From: Acanthamoeba sp. SK_2022b
Taxonomy: Eukaryota; Discosea; Longamoebia; Acanthamoebidae
Reading direction: 5' to 3'
Assembly: GCA_027943245.1 (NCBI GenBank)
Contig: JANDJZ010000401.1
Span: 1-49,068, forward strand
Length of the DNA stretch: 49,068 bases
The translations under genes were made by a program, and so were the position numbers. Of this stretch, positions 7,660 to 19,155 are shown piece after piece; the stretch's first letter is position 1, and each line of letters starts with the position of its first letter. The notes beneath the pieces are model-generated. The model searched no databases. It had not been told where the DNA came from and saw nothing but the letters and a program-made list of their open reading frames with translations.

Positions 7660-9117
7660 TCAGAACGTCGGCTGAGCCATCTGCACCAGCGAAATCAGCG
7701 GCTGCGGATAGACGCCCAACAGCAGCACCAGAGCGGCTGAGATCAGCACCACGACGCCACCGGCGGTCAACGCCCAGTTGTTCGGGGTATCGCGCTGCAG
7801 CGATTCCGGCGCGCTGAGGAACAGGCTGACGGTCACGCGCAGGTAGTAGTACAGGCCGATGGCGCTGCCTACCACGACTGCGCCGGTCAGCCACCACAGG
7901 TGTGCGCTGACGCCCATCGCGATCACGAAGAACTTACCGATAAAGCCCAGCGTCATCGGGATACCGGCTAGCGACAGCATCATCACCGTCATCACCGCGG
8001 ACAAGATTGGCTTGTGCCAGAACAGACCACGGTAAGAGAACAGCGAATCCGCATCCGGGCCGCGGTACGGGCTGGACATCAGGCTGACCACGCCGAAGGC
8101 GCCCAGGCTGCTGAACAGGTAACCGGCCAGGTAAACGCCGGCGGTTTCCAGCGACAGCTGATGGGTTTGCACCGCAATCAGCGCCACCAGCAGGTAGCCC
8201 AGGTGAGCGATCGACGAGTAGCCCAGCAGACGCTTGATGTTGGTCTGGCTGATGGCCATCAGGTTACCGAACAAGATAGAGCAGAACGCGATGATCGACA
8301 GCACCATGCGTAGCGCTTCGTTGTCGGCGGCCGGGGCATACAGGAACAGACGCATCACGACCGCGAAGATCGCGATCTTGCTGGCGGTCGCCAGGAAGGT
8401 CGAGACCGGCGCAGGCGCGCCCTGATACACGTCCGGCGTCCACAGTTGGAACGGCACCAGCGACAGCTTGAAGCCCAGACCGACGATCATCATGCCCATA
8501 CCGGCCAGGATCAGCGGCTGGTGCATCATGTTTTCCTGCAGGCTCTTGCCGAGGCCGGCCAGCGACAGATCGCCGGACTCGGCATACAGCAGCGCCATGC
8601 CGAACAGCAGGAACGACGACGCGGCGGCGGACAGCAGCATGTACTTGATGGCGGCTTCCAGCGGGCGCTTCTGGCGGTAGGCGTAGCCCACCAGGCCGAA
8701 CAGCGGCAGCGAGATCAGCTCGATACCGATGAACAGCGAAGCCAGATGGTTGGCGCTCGCCAGCAGGATGCCCCCCATGGCGGCGATCAGCACCAGCAGG
8801 TAGAACTCTTCGCGGTTATCCGGATAGCCGACCAGCCAAGGATAGGCGAAGGTGCAGGTCGCCAGACTCGCCAGCAGCACCAGCCCGGTGTAGAACATCG
8901 AGTAACCGTCAACCCGCAGCAGCGGGGTGACGTCCATTGGGCCTGCCTGGCCGACAAAGTACAGCGAAAGCAGCGCCAGGTTGAGACCGATCACGGTCAG
9001 GGTGGCGTTGATAAAGTGGTCGCGTCGCCACGCAATGCCTAGCATCACAACCACCACCGTCAATCCGACGATCAACAGCGGCAGCAGTGCGATCAGTTGT
9101 TGAGGAGTTATTGTCAT
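7660..9117 (-). CDS. nuoN: NADH:quinone oxidoreductase subunit N
   Basis: This 485-residue protein is the antiporter-like membrane subunit N of respiratory complex I, with about 14 membrane helices, and takes part in proton pumping. The length equals that of E. coli NuoN. Typical motifs are [16 protein letters not shown] and the lysine-containing segment [21 protein letters not shown], shared with Mrp-type antiporters. It is the last gene of the nuo operon, 6 bp after nuoM, and is followed by the bidirectional terminator at 7616-7643. Confidence 0.97.
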   Translation of the reverse strand: MTITPQQLIALLPLLIVGLTVVVVMLGIAWRRDHFINATLTVIGLNLALLSLYFVGQAGPMDVTPLLRVDGYSMFYTGLVLLASLATCTFAYPWLVGYPDNREEFYLLVLIAAMGGILLASANHLASLFIGIELISLPLFGLVGYAYRQKRPLEAAIKYMLLSAAASSFLLFGMALLYAESGDLSLAGLGKSLQENMMHQPLILAGMGMMIVGLGFKLSLVPFQLWTPDVYQGAPAPVSTFLATASKIAIFAVVMRLFLYAPAADNEALRMVLSIIAFCSILFGNLMAISQTNIKRLLGYSSIAHLGYLLVALIAVQTHQLSLETAGVYLAGYLFSSLGAFGVVSLMSSPYRGPDADSLFSYRGLFWHKPILSAVMTVMMLSLAGIPMTLGFIGKFFVIAMGVSAHLWWLTGAVVVGSAIGLYYYLRVTVSLFLSAPESLQRDTPNNWALTAGGVVVLISAALVLLLGVYPQPLISLVQMAQPTF

Positions 9118-9123
9118 GGCGAA

Positions 9124-10653
9124 TTACGGCCTTGTTGTTGAAATTGCTGAAACTGACGAACCAAACCAGTGTTGCACGTTGCTCATCGCCGCGTTGGAAG
9201 TATCCAGAATCGGCTGCGGGTAAACCCCCAGCAGAACTAGCAACACCACCAGCAGCAGAATGATGAACAGCTCGCGCGCGGTCATGCCCTGCAGCGGCTG
9301 GTCGGATTTAGGCGCACCGTAATAAGCGCGCTGCATCATGATCAGCGAGTAAACCGAAGCGAACACCAGACCGAAGGTAGAAATCACGGTGATCACCGGC
9401 ACCACCTGGTAGCTGCCGAACAGAATCATGAATTCGCCGACGAAGTTACCGGTACCCGGCATCCCCAGCGTAGCCACGGCGAAGAACAGCGACAGCGCAG
9501 GGATGAACTTGATCCGCCCCCACAGGCCGCCCATCTGACGCATGTCGCGGGTATGCAGACGCTCATACAGCTGGCCGCAGATGATAAACATACCGGCGGC
9601 GGACAGACCGTGCGCGATCATCTGGATCACCGCGCCCTGGTAAGCCAGCTGGCTGCCGGTGTAGATGGCGATCAGCACGAAGCCCATGTGCGAAACCGAG
9701 GTGTAGGCGATAAGACGCTTGATGTCGGTCTGCGCGAACGCCATCCAGGCGCCGTAGAAGATGCCGATCACGCCCAGCCACATGGCGATTGGCGCAAACT
9801 CGTGCGAAGCCTCAGGGAACAGCGGCAGGCTGAAACGCAGCAGGCCGTAGGCCGCCGTTTTCAGCAAGATGCCCGCCAGGTCGACGGAACCTGCGGTCGG
9901 TGCCTGGCTGTGCGCGTCCGGCAACCAGCCGTGCAGCGGCACCACCGGCATTTTCACCGCGAAGGCGATGAAGAAGCCCAGCATCAACAGATATTGCACG
10001 TTGTGGGACATCGGCGTTTGCAGCAGGTCTTCGTAATCGAAGGTCCACACGCCGGTCGCGTTGTAATGCACGAACACCAGGCCCAGGATCGCAATCAGCA
10101 TCACCAGACCGCTGGCCTGGGTGTAGATGAAGAACTTGGTCGCCGCGGTGATACGGGTTTTACCGTCCGACGCCTTGTGGCCCCACAGCGCGATCAGGAA
10201 GTACATCGGCACCAACATCATTTCCCAGAAGAAGAAGAACAGGAACATGTCGATGGCGAGGAACACGCCGATAACGCCGCCCAGGATCCACAGCAGGTTG
10301 AGGTGGAAGAAGCCCTGATACTTCTGGATTTCACGCCAGGAACAGAGGATCGCCAGCACGCCCAGCAGACCGGTCAACACCACCATCAGCAGCGACAGGC
10401 CGTCCAGCGCCAGGTGGATGGAGATGCCGAAGCGCGGGATCCACGGCAGCAGGAATTCGCTCTGCCACTGCGGAATGCCTTTCGGCGTGGTCAAGGTATA
10501 GCCGCCCTGCATCCACAGCTGCAGAGAGAGCGCCAACGTCAGCCCCATTGCGATCAGCGCTATCCAGCGCGGCACCTTAGTACCGAAGCGCTCAAGCTGC
10601 CAGCACAGCAGACCGCCGATAAAGGGGATAAGAATTAGCCAAGGTAATAGCAT
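9124..10653 (-). CDS. nuoM: NADH:quinone oxidoreductase subunit M
   Basis: This is the 509-residue antiporter-like membrane subunit M of complex I. The proton-channel residues E144 (FFFWEMMLVP) and K234 (AVKMPVVPLHGWLPDAHSQAP) fall at the positions known for E. coli NuoM, and the length is the same. About 14 membrane helices are expected. It is separated from nuoL by 95 bp that contain an unusual palindromic element (10676-10745), the longest gap in the distal half of the operon. Confidence 0.97.
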   Translation of the reverse strand: MLLPWLILIPFIGGLLCWQLERFGTKVPRWIALIAMGLTLALSLQLWMQGGYTLTTPKGIPQWQSEFLLPWIPRFGISIHLALDGLSLLMVVLTGLLGVLAILCSWREIQKYQGFFHLNLLWILGGVIGVFLAIDMFLFFFFWEMMLVPMYFLIALWGHKASDGKTRITAATKFFIYTQASGLVMLIAILGLVFVHYNATGVWTFDYEDLLQTPMSHNVQYLLMLGFFIAFAVKMPVVPLHGWLPDAHSQAPTAGSVDLAGILLKTAAYGLLRFSLPLFPEASHEFAPIAMWLGVIGIFYGAWMAFAQTDIKRLIAYTSVSHMGFVLIAIYTGSQLAYQGAVIQMIAHGLSAAGMFIICGQLYERLHTRDMRQMGGLWGRIKFIPALSLFFAVATLGMPGTGNFVGEFMILFGSYQVVPVITVISTFGLVFASVYSLIMMQRAYYGAPKSDQPLQGMTARELFIILLLVVLLVLLGVYPQPILDTSNAAMSNVQHWFGSSVSAISTTRP

Positions 10654-10675
10654 GGCGTTTTGTGTCCCTTATACG

Positions 10676-10745
10676 AATAATTTCAAACTTTGTACGTAGC
10701 GCCTGCCCGGCGCTACGCCCGAAAAATGCGTCTGTTTAAATTATT
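10676..10745. repeat. Palindromic intergenic element between nuoL and nuoM
   Basis: The 70-bp element is a nested inverted repeat. The outer arms are AATAATTTCAAAC (10676-10688) and GTTTAAATTATT (10734-10745), which pair imperfectly. Inside is a perfect 9-bp GC hairpin, CGTAGCGCC (10695-10703) and GGCGCTACG (10709-10717). An AT-rich outer arm around a GC-rich inner stem resembles the small non-coding repeats (ERIC/MITE-like) scattered in enterobacterial genomes. No second copy is obvious in this window. Confidence 0.6.
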
Positions 10746-10748
10746 CAA

Positions 10749-12596
10749 TTAAACCAAAATCAACAGAGCCAATACGACCACTGCACCCACACCCATAGAC
10801 GCTATATACCAACGCACCTGACCGTTCTCGCTCACCGTCAGACCGCGGTTCCCCCAGCGGGAGAAGACGGCCGGCAGGTTCATCAGCGAGTTCAGCGGAT
10901 CGCGCTGCAGCAGCTTCGCAATGCCCAGGTACGGCTTGACGAACACTTTGTCATACAGCCAGTCGAAGCCCCAGGCATGGAACCACCAGGTCGAGAAGAA
11001 ACGCCCCGGCGCGCTGTTGGCGATGCTGTTGACCAGGCTGCGTTTGCCCAGCCACAGCGCGGCCGCCAGCAGAATGCCGACGATAGCTACCACGCCGGAG
11101 GTGATTTCAAGCGTCAGCACGCTGCCGTGCGCCAGCTCGGTCGTATCCGGCAGCACGCCCTGCAACGGCGGCACGATCATCGCGCCGACGAAGGTGGACA
11201 GCACCAGCAGAACCAGCAGCGGCAGGTGGTGAGTGATGCCTTTACCGGCATGCGCTTTGATTTTCTCTTCGCCATGGAACACGATGAAAATCATACGGAA
11301 GGTGTACAGTGAGGTCATGAACGCGCCGACCAGGCCGGCCACCATCAGGTTGATGTGGCCGTTGGCCATCGCGCCCGCCAGGATCTCGTCCTTACTGAAG
11401 AAGCCGGCCGTGACCAGCGGCAACGCAGACAGCGCCGCGCCACCCACCAGGAAGCAGACGTACACCAGCGGGATGCTCTTGCGCAGGCCGCCCATCTTGA
11501 AGATGTTTTGCTCGTGGTGGCAAGCCAGGATCACCGAACCGGACGACAGGAACAGCAGCGCCTTGAAGAACGCGTGGGTCATCAGGTGGAAGATCGCCGC
11601 GTCCCATGCCTGCACGCCCAGCGCCAGGAACATGTAACCGATCTGGCTCATGGTGGAGTAAGCGAGCACGCGCTTGATGTCGGTCTGCACCAGTGCGGCG
11701 AAGCCGGCCAGCAGCAGAGTGACCGCACCGACGATGCCCACCAGGTGCAGCACTTCCGGCGCCATCAGGAACAGGCCGTGCGTTCGGGCGATCAGATAGA
11801 CGCCCGCGGTCACCATGGTCGCCGCGTGGATCAGTGCGGAAACCGGGGTTGGGCCCGCCATCGCGTCCGCCAACCAGGTTTGCAACGGCAGCTGCGCCGA
11901 TTTACCGACCGCGCCGCCCAGCAGCATCAGGGTCGCCCAAGTGATGGCCGTATCGCCCACCGCCAGTTTCTGCGGTGCCAGGATCATCAGCTCGCGGATA
12001 TTCAGCGTGCCCAGCTCGTTGTAGAGGATGAACAGCGCGAACGCCAGGAACACGTCGCCCACGCGGGTCACGATGAAGGCTTTCATCGCCGCCGCGCCGT
12101 TGGCCGGATCTTTGTAGTAGAAACCGATCAACAGGTAGCTGCACAGGCCCACGCCTTCCCAACCCAGATACATCAGCAGCAGGTTGTCCGCCAGCACCAA
12201 GACCACCATGCTGGCGATAAACAGGTTGGTGTAAGCGAAGAAGCGCGAGTAGCCCTCTTCACCGCGCATGTACCAGGAGGCGAACATGTGGATGAAGAAG
12301 CCGACGCCGGTGACCACCGACAGCATGGTCAGCGACAGGCCGTCCAGCACCAGGGTCACGCCGATATTGAAGTTGCCGACGGCCATCCAGGTCCACAGGC
12401 TTTGCTCGAACAGCTGCACGCCGGCGGCTTTCTGGGCGAAGAAATCCATCGCCACATACACCGTGACCAGCGCAGCCAGGCCGATAGAGCCCACGCCGAC
12501 GGTGGCCGCCGTGTTCTCAGACCAACGACCGCGGGAAAATGCCAACAGCAGGAACCCGATCAGCGGTAGCAGAATTGTTAAATATAATAGGTTCAT
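10749..12596 (-). CDS. nuoL: NADH:quinone oxidoreductase subunit L
   Basis: This 615-residue subunit is the distal antiporter-like pump of complex I, with the long lateral helix at its C-terminal end. The conserved channel glutamate is E147 ([21 protein letters not shown]), and the lysine lies in [36 protein letters not shown]. Relative to E. coli NuoL there are three extra residues in the loop near residues 55-65. Its start overlaps the nuoK stop by 4 bp (ATGA), implying translational coupling. Confidence 0.97.
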   Translation of the reverse strand: MNLLYLTILLPLIGFLLLAFSRGRWSENTAATVGVGSIGLAALVTVYVAMDFFAQKAAGVQLFEQSLWTWMAVGNFNIGVTLVLDGLSLTMLSVVTGVGFFIHMFASWYMRGEEGYSRFFAYTNLFIASMVVLVLADNLLLMYLGWEGVGLCSYLLIGFYYKDPANGAAAMKAFIVTRVGDVFLAFALFILYNELGTLNIRELMILAPQKLAVGDTAITWATLMLLGGAVGKSAQLPLQTWLADAMAGPTPVSALIHAATMVTAGVYLIARTHGLFLMAPEVLHLVGIVGAVTLLLAGFAALVQTDIKRVLAYSTMSQIGYMFLALGVQAWDAAIFHLMTHAFFKALLFLSSGSVILACHHEQNIFKMGGLRKSIPLVYVCFLVGGAALSALPLVTAGFFSKDEILAGAMANGHINLMVAGLVGAFMTSLYTFRMIFIVFHGEEKIKAHAGKGITHHLPLLVLLVLSTFVGAMIVPPLQGVLPDTTELAHGSVLTLEITSGVVAIVGILLAAALWLGKRSLVNSIANSAPGRFFSTWWFHAWGFDWLYDKVFVKPYLGIAKLLQRDPLNSLMNLPAVFSRWGNRGLTVSENGQVRWYIASMGVGAVVVLALLILV

Positions 12597-12895
12597 CCGC
12601 GCATCTCACTGACAGTATCAATATTCAGGGTATGACGACGACGGTAGAGCTGCAGCAGCAGCGCCAGGCCGATACTGGCCTCGGCTGCCGCCAGGCTGAT
12701 CGCCAGGATGTACATCACCTGACCGTCCGCCTGGCCCCAGTAGCTTCCCGCCACGATAAACGCCAACGCCGCAGCGTTGATCATCACTTCCAGGCTGATC
12801 AGCATAAACAGCAGGTTGCGGCGCACCAGCAGCCCGGTCAGCCCGAGCACAAACAGGATAGCCGCCAGGATCAGGCCGTGTTGAAGAGGGATCAT
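12593..12895 (-). CDS. nuoK: NADH:quinone oxidoreductase subunit K
   Basis: This 100-residue protein with three membrane helices is the small Mnh/Mrp-C-like subunit of the proton channel. The two functionally important membrane glutamates, E36 ([10 protein letters not shown]) and E72 ([10 protein letters not shown]), are in place. The length matches E. coli. It overlaps nuoJ upstream and nuoL downstream by 4 bp each, so the three are likely translationally coupled. Confidence 0.96.
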   Translation of the reverse strand: MIPLQHGLILAAILFVLGLTGLLVRRNLLFMLISLEVMINAAALAFIVAGSYWGQADGQVMYILAISLAAAEASIGLALLLQLYRRRHTLNIDTVSEMRG

Positions 12896-13449
12896 GCTTG
12901 CTCCTCCGATTTTCTTCTCGCCATTTCGCCACTCGCCGGCGCGTTGCTCAGCACCTCGCCAGGCTTGTGCTCGCGGCCGATATGGAAGGCGACAACCAGA
13001 CCCGCCAACAGCAGCATTGAGGCCAGCTCAACCGCCAATACGTAAGGCCCGAACAGGCTGATGCCCACCGCCTTCGCGTCGACCATCTCGCCGCTGATAC
13101 CCTGGTCGGATACGCTGCGAATAGCGACGATCAATACCACCAGCAGCGCCAGCGATAACAGGCCAGGCCCGATCCACACCGTCGGCTTCATCCAGTCGCG
13201 CTCTTGCTGCTGCACGTTGCCGAGGTTCAGCATCATCACCACGAACACGAACAGCACCATGATGGCGCCCGCATAGACGATGATTTCCAACGCGGCGGCA
13301 AAGTAGGCGCCGAGCGAGAAGAAGACTGCCGAGATCGCCAATAACGAGACGATCAGATACAGCAGCGCATGCACAGGGTTGGTATGGGTGACCACGCGAA
13401 TCGTCGCGGCCACCGCAATCAAACCTGCCAGGTAAAATGCAATTTCCAT
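12892..13449 (-). CDS. nuoJ: NADH:quinone oxidoreductase subunit J
   Basis: This 185-residue membrane subunit has five helices. The second half of the protein carries the pi-bulge-type helix region ([20 protein letters not shown]). A longer open frame runs to 13533, but the ATG at 13447-13449 ([12 protein letters not shown]) has an AGGAG Shine-Dalgarno and is the family start. The extension is a Lys/Pro-rich shadow inside nuoI. It lies 13 bp after nuoI and overlaps nuoK by 4 bp. Confidence 0.95.
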   Translation of the reverse strand: MEIAFYLAGLIAVAATIRVVTHTNPVHALLYLIVSLLAISAVFFSLGAYFAAALEIIVYAGAIMVLFVFVVMMLNLGNVQQQERDWMKPTVWIGPGLLSLALLVVLIVAIRSVSDQGISGEMVDAKAVGISLFGPYVLAVELASMLLLAGLVVAFHIGREHKPGEVLSNAPASGEMARRKSEEQA

Positions 13450-13462
13450 GCTTGCTGGCTCC

Positions 13463-14005
13463 TTAGGGCAACAGACCTTTGACGTCGATCGGTTTGGCTT
13501 CGTTTTCGGCTTCGCCTTTGGCTTTGCCGTCAATCGCCATACCGGCCATCCGGTAGAAGTTATATTCCGGATATTTACCCGGCCCCGAGATCAACAGATC
13601 TTCTTTTTCGTACACCAGATCCTGACGCTTGTACTCACCCAGTTCGAAATCCGGCGTCAGCTGGATAGCGGTAGTCGGGCAAGCCTCTTCGCACAGGCCA
13701 CAGAAAATGCAGCGCGAGAAGTTGATGCGGAAGAACTCCGGATACCAACGGCCGTCTTTCTGCTCCGCTTTTTGCAGCGAGATACAGCCGACCGGGCAGG
13801 CCACCGCACACAGGTTACAGGCGACGCAGCGCTCTTCGCCGTCCGGATCGCGCGTCAGCACGATCCGGCCACGGTAGCGCGGCGGCAGGTAAACCGGTTC
13901 TTCCGGATACATCTGGGTTTCGCGCTTGGCGAAGGCATGCATGCCAATCATCCAAATGCTGCGCACCTGGGTGCCGAAACCAACCACTAACTCTTTCAAT
14001 GTCAT
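13463..14005 (-). CDS. nuoI: NADH:quinone oxidoreductase subunit I (two [4Fe-4S])
   Basis: This 180-residue ferredoxin-like subunit carries clusters N6a and N6b between the peripheral arm and subunit B. Two classical motifs are present: C60-x2-C63-x2-C66-x3-C70-P, and C99-x2-C102-x2-C105-x3-C109-P. The N-terminal amphipathic helix ([23 protein letters not shown]) contacts the membrane domain. It lies between nuoH and nuoJ in the standard order. Confidence 0.97.
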   Translation of the reverse strand: MTLKELVVGFGTQVRSIWMIGMHAFAKRETQMYPEEPVYLPPRYRGRIVLTRDPDGEERCVACNLCAVACPVGCISLQKAEQKDGRWYPEFFRINFSRCIFCGLCEEACPTTAIQLTPDFELGEYKRQDLVYEKEDLLISGPGKYPEYNFYRMAGMAIDGKAKGEAENEAKPIDVKGLLP

Positions 14006-14019
14006 GGTTTATTCACCCC

Positions 14020-14997
14020 TTATTGAGCGTTGTACAAAATGACCGCGGCGGTTGCCAGCAGGTTCAGCAGCGTCAGCGGCAGGCACACTTTCCAGCCGAA
14101 GGACATCACCTGGTCATAACGCGGACGCGGCAGCGCGGCACGGATCAGGATGAACATCATCATGAAGAAGGCCGTTTTCAACGCGAACCAGATGAATGGC
14201 GGCAGGAACGGACCCTGCCAGCCGCCGAAGAACAACGTCACAATCAGGGCGGACACGGTGACGATACCGATGTATTCCCCCACGAAGAACAGACCGAACT
14301 TCATGCCGGAATATTCGATGTGGTAACCGTCGGCCAGTTCCTGCTCGGCTTCCGGCTGGTCAAACGGGTGACGGTGGCACACCGCCACGCCGGCGATCGC
14401 GAAGGTCACGAAGCCGAAGAACTGCGGAATGACGTTCCAGACGTGCGCCTGGGATTCAACGATGGCCTGCATGTTGAACGAATCCGCCTGCATCACCACG
14501 CCCATCAGCGACAGGCCGATGAACACTTCGTAGCTCAGGGTTTGCGCGGAGGCGCGCATCGCGCCCAACAGCGAGTATTTGTTGTTGCTCGACCATCCGG
14601 CGAACAGCACGGCGTACACCGCCAGGCCGGCCATCATCAGGAAGAACAGAATACCGATGTTGAGATCGGACACCGCCCAGGTCGGGCTGACCGGAACGAT
14701 GGCAAATGCCAGCAACAGGGAAGTAAAGGCGATCATCGGCGCCAGGGTGAAGATCACCCGGTCGGAGAATCTCGGTACCCAGTCTTCCTTGAAGAACATT
14801 TTGATCATGTCGGCGACCAGCTGCAGCGAGCCGCCCCAGCCTACGCGGTTCGGTCCGTAGCGGTTCTGGAACAGGCCGAGCAGACGGCGTTCGCCGAAGC
14901 TCATGAATGCCCCGCACGCCACGACCACCAACAGGATCACGACCGCTTTAAGAATGGCGATCAGAATGTCGATCACCTCAGGGGTAAACCAGCTCAT
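14020..14997 (-). CDS. nuoH: NADH:quinone oxidoreductase subunit H
   Basis: This is the 325-residue heel subunit of complex I, with eight or nine membrane helices. It helps form the quinone chamber and the first proton path. Hallmarks are the [24 protein letters not shown] block near the N-terminus and the acidic loop [31 protein letters not shown] in the middle. The length equals E. coli NuoH. Its ATG overlaps the nuoG stop by 4 bp. Confidence 0.97.
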   Translation of the reverse strand: MSWFTPEVIDILIAILKAVVILLVVVACGAFMSFGERRLLGLFQNRYGPNRVGWGGSLQLVADMIKMFFKEDWVPRFSDRVIFTLAPMIAFTSLLLAFAIVPVSPTWAVSDLNIGILFFLMMAGLAVYAVLFAGWSSNNKYSLLGAMRASAQTLSYEVFIGLSLMGVVMQADSFNMQAIVESQAHVWNVIPQFFGFVTFAIAGVAVCHRHPFDQPEAEQELADGYHIEYSGMKFGLFFVGEYIGIVTVSALIVTLFFGGWQGPFLPPFIWFALKTAFFMMMFILIRAALPRPRYDQVMSFGWKVCLPLTLLNLLATAAVILYNAQ

Positions 14998-17741
14998 CGT
15001 GCTGCCTCCCGCAGATTGTCTACCTTAGCACCCACCAAGATCGGCGGGATCCCTGGCAAGCCGAGCGGCAAACCAACCTGGCCCTGGGTCAGGGTTTCAC
15101 TCAGACGCACCGGCAGACGCAGGGTCTGACCCGCACAGCTGAACTCCACCAGGCTGCCCGCGTTGACGCCAAGCGTCGCCGCGTCGGCCGGGTTGACCAT
15201 CACGTAGGCTTCCGGCATGCGCTGCTGGATCACGTGAGAGCGCTGCGACATTTCGTCGCTGCCGAACAGGTGGTAGTAAGGCGCGACACGCCAGCCGTCG
15301 ACCGGATTGAACGCGACAGGCACGCGATCGAAGTAACCGAGGCTGCCCTCCCCCGCTTCGATCAGGCGCACGCCCGGATCGCCGTGGCGCAGTTTGCCGC
15401 CCACTTCGGCCTGGAACTTGTTCCATGCCTGCGGTGAGTTCCAGCCTGGCGCCCAGGCGAACGGGATCTGCTGACGATCGGCCAGCGGGCTGTTGTTCCC
15501 TTCCATCGAGAAGGCGAACATGGTGTCTTTATCCTGTGGCTGACGCGGCTCGTGCACGCTGATGTTGGCGCGCATGGCGGTACGGCCGCTGGAGCGGTGC
15601 GGCGAACGCGCCAGCTTCTGACCGCGAATGCGGAAAGTCGCGTCCGGCGCAGCGTCGACGATGCCCTGCAGCTGCGGCAACGCGGCAACGCAAGCGGCGA
15701 TCACGTCATCGAGCTGGGTCCAGTCCACGTGGCGGCTGGTGTAGGTGGAGTGCAGCGAGTGCATCCAGCGCCAGCTTTCCAGCATCACGGTGAACTGATT
15801 CTTCTTGGCGTCGTCGTAGTAAGCCGGATCGTATACCTGGAAGAAGCGCTGCGCGCGGCCTTCCTGGTTGATCAGCGTACCGTCGCTCTCGGCGAAGCTG
15901 GCCGAGGAGAGGATCAGGTTGGCTTTGTCCATGATCGCAGTGCGCTGGTGGTCGGCGACGATCAGGTTGTTGACCTTGGCCAACGCCGCATCCACCTGCG
16001 CCGCCGGCGCATGACGATAGAGATCGTTTTCCATCACGATGGCGGTGTCTGCTGCGCCGCTCGCCAGCTGTTCCAGCGCCTGATCGAGCGAACCGCCGCC
16101 GATCATCGCCAGGCCCATGCTGTTGGCTGCGCCCGCCACGAAGGTGATGCCGACATCGGAACCGCGGCCCTTCAACGCTTTGGCGATGTTGGCCGCCGCT
16201 TCGATGATGGCTTCGCTGCCAGCGTTGCTGCCGGTCACGATCAGCGGTTTGCGTGCGCCGGTCAGCGCCTGCACGATGATATCGACTTTCTTGTTCAGGC
16301 CTTCAGCCAGATCGTTCACCGCCGGCGCCGCGCTGTCCAGCGCGTGAGCGATGGCGAAGCCGAAGCGCGCCTGTTCGTCCACCGGCGCGCGGTAATTCCA
16401 GGCGGCGATGTCGTCCAGACGGGTGTTGTCGACGTTGGTGGTGAACAGCGGGTACTTGGCGTGCTGACCGATGTTCTGCACCGCCGCGATCTGCCAGTCG
16501 GCCACGCGTTGCGCCGCCGCCATCGCGCGGGCTTTCCCCTTGACGGCCTGGCGCACGGACAGCGCGATACGCGCACCGGTTTGCGTCAGGTCTTCGCCCA
16601 GCACCAGCACCGCGTCGTAATCTTCGATCTCACGCAGCGCCGGCGTATGGACGCCGCCGTTTTTCAGCACGTTCAGCATCAGCGCCAGGCGTGATTGCTC
16701 CGCCTGAGCGATACCGGTGTAGTAGTTCTCGGCGCCGACCAGCTCGCGCAGCGCGAAGTTGCTTTCCAGGCTGGCGCGCGGGGAGCCGATGCCGATGGTT
16801 TTCTTCGCCTGACGCAGGATGTCCGCCGCGCCCTGCATCGCCTGCTCGGCGTTCAGGGTGATCCAGTCATCGCCGCGCAGCTGCTGCGGTTGACGCGGAC
16901 GATCTTTCTGGTTGACGTAGCCGTAACCGAAACGGCCGCGGTCGCACAGGAAGTAGTGGTTCACGCTGCCGTTGTAACGGTTTTCGATACGGCGCAGCTC
17001 GCCATAGCGTTCGCCCGGGCTGGTGTTACAGCCGATGCTGCACTGCTGGCAAATGCTCGGCGCGAACTGCATGTCCCATTTACGGTTGTAGCGTTCGGAG
17101 TGCGTTTTGTCGGTGAATACGCCGGTCGGGCACACTTCCACCAGGTTGCCGGAGAACTCGCTTTCCAGCGTGCCGCTTTCCGGGCGACCGAAGTAGACGT
17201 TGTCGTGCGCGCCGTACACGCCGAAGTCGGTGCCGTCCGCATAGTCTTTGTAGTAACGCACGCAGCGGTAGCAGGCGATGCAGCGGTTCATCTCGTGCGA
17301 GATAAACGGCCCCAGCTCCTGGTTGTTGTGGGTGCGCTTGGTGAAGCGGTAGCGGCGGAAGCTGTGGCCGGTCATTACCGTCATATCCTGCAGGTGACAG
17401 TTACCGCCTTCTTCACAGACCGGGCAATCGTGCGGGTGGTTGGTCATCAACCACTCGACCACGCTTTCACGGAACTGCTTCGCTTCACCGTCATCGATGG
17501 AGATGAAGGTGCCGTCGGATGCCGGGGTCATACAGGACATCACCAAACGGCCGCGCGTATCTTCCGCGTTTTGGTATTGCTTTACCGCACATTGGCGGCA
17601 AGCGCCGACGCTTCCCAGCGCCGGATGCCAGCAAAAGTAAGGAATATCAAGGCCGAGGGAAAGACAAGCCTGCAGCAGGTTGTCCGCTCCGTCTACCTCA
17701 TACTCTTTGCCGTCTACATGAATCGTAGCCATAGTCAGCAT
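14994..17741 (-). CDS. nuoG: NADH:quinone oxidoreductase subunit G (Fe-S protein)
   Basis: This 915-residue peripheral-arm subunit carries most of the electron wire. Visible ligands are the [2Fe-2S] set C37, C48, C51, C70; the His-ligated [4Fe-4S] set H102, C106, C109, C115; C154, C157, C160, C204; and the extra N7-type set C231, C234, C238, C266 found in enterobacterial NuoG. The C-terminal half is a molybdopterin-oxidoreductase-like domain without obvious cofactor. Two starts are possible: ATG at 17741, used here because GGAAG lies 1-2 nt closer to normal spacing, and ATG at 17732, three codons later. A 67-bp gap with a small hairpin separates it from nuoF. Confidence 0.96.
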   Translation of the reverse strand: MLTMATIHVDGKEYEVDGADNLLQACLSLGLDIPYFCWHPALGSVGACRQCAVKQYQNAEDTRGRLVMSCMTPASDGTFISIDDGEAKQFRESVVEWLMTNHPHDCPVCEEGGNCHLQDMTVMTGHSFRRYRFTKRTHNNQELGPFISHEMNRCIACYRCVRYYKDYADGTDFGVYGAHDNVYFGRPESGTLESEFSGNLVEVCPTGVFTDKTHSERYNRKWDMQFAPSICQQCSIGCNTSPGERYGELRRIENRYNGSVNHYFLCDRGRFGYGYVNQKDRPRQPQQLRGDDWITLNAEQAMQGAADILRQAKKTIGIGSPRASLESNFALRELVGAENYYTGIAQAEQSRLALMLNVLKNGGVHTPALREIEDYDAVLVLGEDLTQTGARIALSVRQAVKGKARAMAAAQRVADWQIAAVQNIGQHAKYPLFTTNVDNTRLDDIAAWNYRAPVDEQARFGFAIAHALDSAAPAVNDLAEGLNKKVDIIVQALTGARKPLIVTGSNAGSEAIIEAAANIAKALKGRGSDVGITFVAGAANSMGLAMIGGGSLDQALEQLASGAADTAIVMENDLYRHAPAAQVDAALAKVNNLIVADHQRTAIMDKANLILSSASFAESDGTLINQEGRAQRFFQVYDPAYYDDAKKNQFTVMLESWRWMHSLHSTYTSRHVDWTQLDDVIAACVAALPQLQGIVDAAPDATFRIRGQKLARSPHRSSGRTAMRANISVHEPRQPQDKDTMFAFSMEGNNSPLADRQQIPFAWAPGWNSPQAWNKFQAEVGGKLRHGDPGVRLIEAGEGSLGYFDRVPVAFNPVDGWRVAPYYHLFGSDEMSQRSHVIQQRMPEAYVMVNPADAATLGVNAGSLVEFSCAGQTLRLPVRLSETLTQGQVGLPLGLPGIPPILVGAKVDNLREAAR

Positions 17742-17752
17742 GCTTCCAAGTG

Positions 17753-17770
17753 GCCTGCCTTGCGGCAGGC
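17753..17770 (-). other. Intercistronic hairpin nuoF-nuoG
   Basis: A perfect 7-bp stem, GCCTGCC (17753-17759) and GGCAGGC (17764-17770), has a 4-nt loop in the 67-bp nuoF-nuoG gap. No U-run follows on the minus strand, so it is more likely an mRNA-stability or processing hairpin than a terminator. Confidence 0.5.
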
Positions 17771-17808
17771 GTTAATCAAAAATTCTGGCCGTGTTCGGGC
17801 GAGTCGGC

Positions 17809-19155
17809 TTACCAGCGCTGCTTCAGCAGATTGTTCGGCTGAATGCCGCCAATCGCATGGGCGTTGCCGAAGTGCTGCACGGCGATGCCCGCCTCGAACT
17901 CTTCACGGAAATATTTAATCGCGCTTTGCAGTGGCTCTACGGCACCTGGCGCGTGGGCGCAGAAGGTTTTGCCCGGGCCGAGGGAACGGCACAGCTGTTC
18001 GAGGGTTTCGATATCCCCCGGCTGCCCTTCGCCGTTTTCCAACGCACGCAGGATCTTCACGCTCCACGGCAGGCCGTCGCGGCATGGCGTACACCAGCCG
18101 CAGGACTCGCGGGCGAAGAACTCTTCCAGGTTACGCACCAGCGGCACCATGCCGATCTCATGGTCTACCGCCATCGCCAGCGCGGTGCCGAGACGGCTGC
18201 CGGCTTTGCCGATCGCGCCGTATTCCATCGGCAGATCGAGGTGATCGGCGGTCAGGAAGTCGGTCCCCGCACCGCCCGGCTGCCAGGCTTTGAAGCGCAG
18301 ACCGTCGCGCATGCCGCCGGCGTAGTCTTCCAGGATCTCGCGCGCGGTGGTGCCGAACGGCAACTCCCAGACGCCCGGATTTTTCACCCGGCCGGAGAAG
18401 CCCATCAGCTTGGTGCCTTTGTCTTCACTGCCGGAGATGCCGGTGTACCACTCCACGCCGTTCGCCAAAATGGCCGGCACGTTGCACAGCGTTTCGACGT
18501 TGTTGACGCAGGTCGGCTTGCCCCATACGCCGGCGCTGGCCGGGAATGGCGGCTTGGAACGCGGGTTGGCGCGGCGGCCTTCCAGCGAGTTGATCAGCGC
18601 GGTTTCTTCGCCGCAGATGTAACGGCCGGCGCCGGTGTGCACGATCAGCTCGAAATCGAACCCGGTGCCGAGAATGTTCTTGCCCAGATAGCCGGCTTCG
18701 GTGGCTTCCGCGATGGCGCGACGCAGGTGCGCCGCCGCTTCGATGTACTCACCGCGCAGGAAGATGTACCCACGGTAGGCTTTCAGCGCGAACGCGGAGA
18801 TCAACATGCCTTCCACCAGCAGATGCGGCAGCTGCTCCATCAGCAGGCGGTCTTTATAAGTGCCCGGCTCCATTTCATCGGCGTTACACAGCAGGTAACG
18901 GATGTTCATGGATTCGTCCTTCGGCATCAGGCTCCACTTCAAACCGGTGGAGAAGCCCGCGCCGCCGCGGCCCTTCAGCCCGGAGTCTTTCACCAGGCCG
19001 ACGATCTCGTCCGGGGCCAGGCCTTTGAGGGCCTTTTCTGCGCCGGCATAGCCGTTTTTGCTGCGGTACTCGTCCAGCCACAGCGGCTGCTTGTCATCGC
19101 GCAGACGCCAGGTCAGCGGATGCGTTTCGGGAGTGCGTACAATGTGCTTGGTCAT
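17809..19155 (-). CDS. nuoF: NADH:quinone oxidoreductase subunit F (NADH/FMN site)
   Basis: This 448-residue subunit binds NADH and FMN and holds cluster N3. The flavin/nucleotide glycine motif [10 protein letters not shown] is at residues 62-71. The [4Fe-4S] ligands are the three cysteines of ESCGWCTPC (about 352, 355, 358) plus one in [11 protein letters not shown] (about 399). It acts with NuoE and NuoG as the electron-input module. It overlaps nuoE by 4 bp. The C-terminus is slightly longer than in E. coli and ends NNLLKQRW. Confidence 0.97.
   Translation of the reverse strand: MTKHIVRTPETHPLTWRLRDDKQPLWLDEYRSKNGYAGAEKALKGLAPDEIVGLVKDSGLKGRGGAGFSTGLKWSLMPKDESMNIRYLLCNADEMEPGTYKDRLLMEQLPHLLVEGMLISAFALKAYRGYIFLRGEYIEAAAHLRRAIAEATEAGYLGKNILGTGFDFELIVHTGAGRYICGEETALINSLEGRRANPRSKPPFPASAGVWGKPTCVNNVETLCNVPAILANGVEWYTGISGSEDKGTKLMGFSGRVKNPGVWELPFGTTAREILEDYAGGMRDGLRFKAWQPGGAGTDFLTADHLDLPMEYGAIGKAGSRLGTALAMAVDHEIGMVPLVRNLEEFFARESCGWCTPCRDGLPWSVKILRALENGEGQPGDIETLEQLCRSLGPGKTFCAHAPGAVEPLQSAIKYFREEFEAGIAVQHFGNAHAIGGIQPNNLLKQRW

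Noticed and set aside
9553..10638. 361-codon plus-strand open frame opposite nuoM
   Set aside because: Gln/His/Arg-rich composition with no domain, lying wholly antisense to a conserved gene: a GC-rich shadow frame.
11355..12569. 404-codon plus-strand frame opposite nuoL
   Set aside because: Same shadow character (long runs of Gln, His, Arg, Asp), no Shine-Dalgarno, no recognisable fold.
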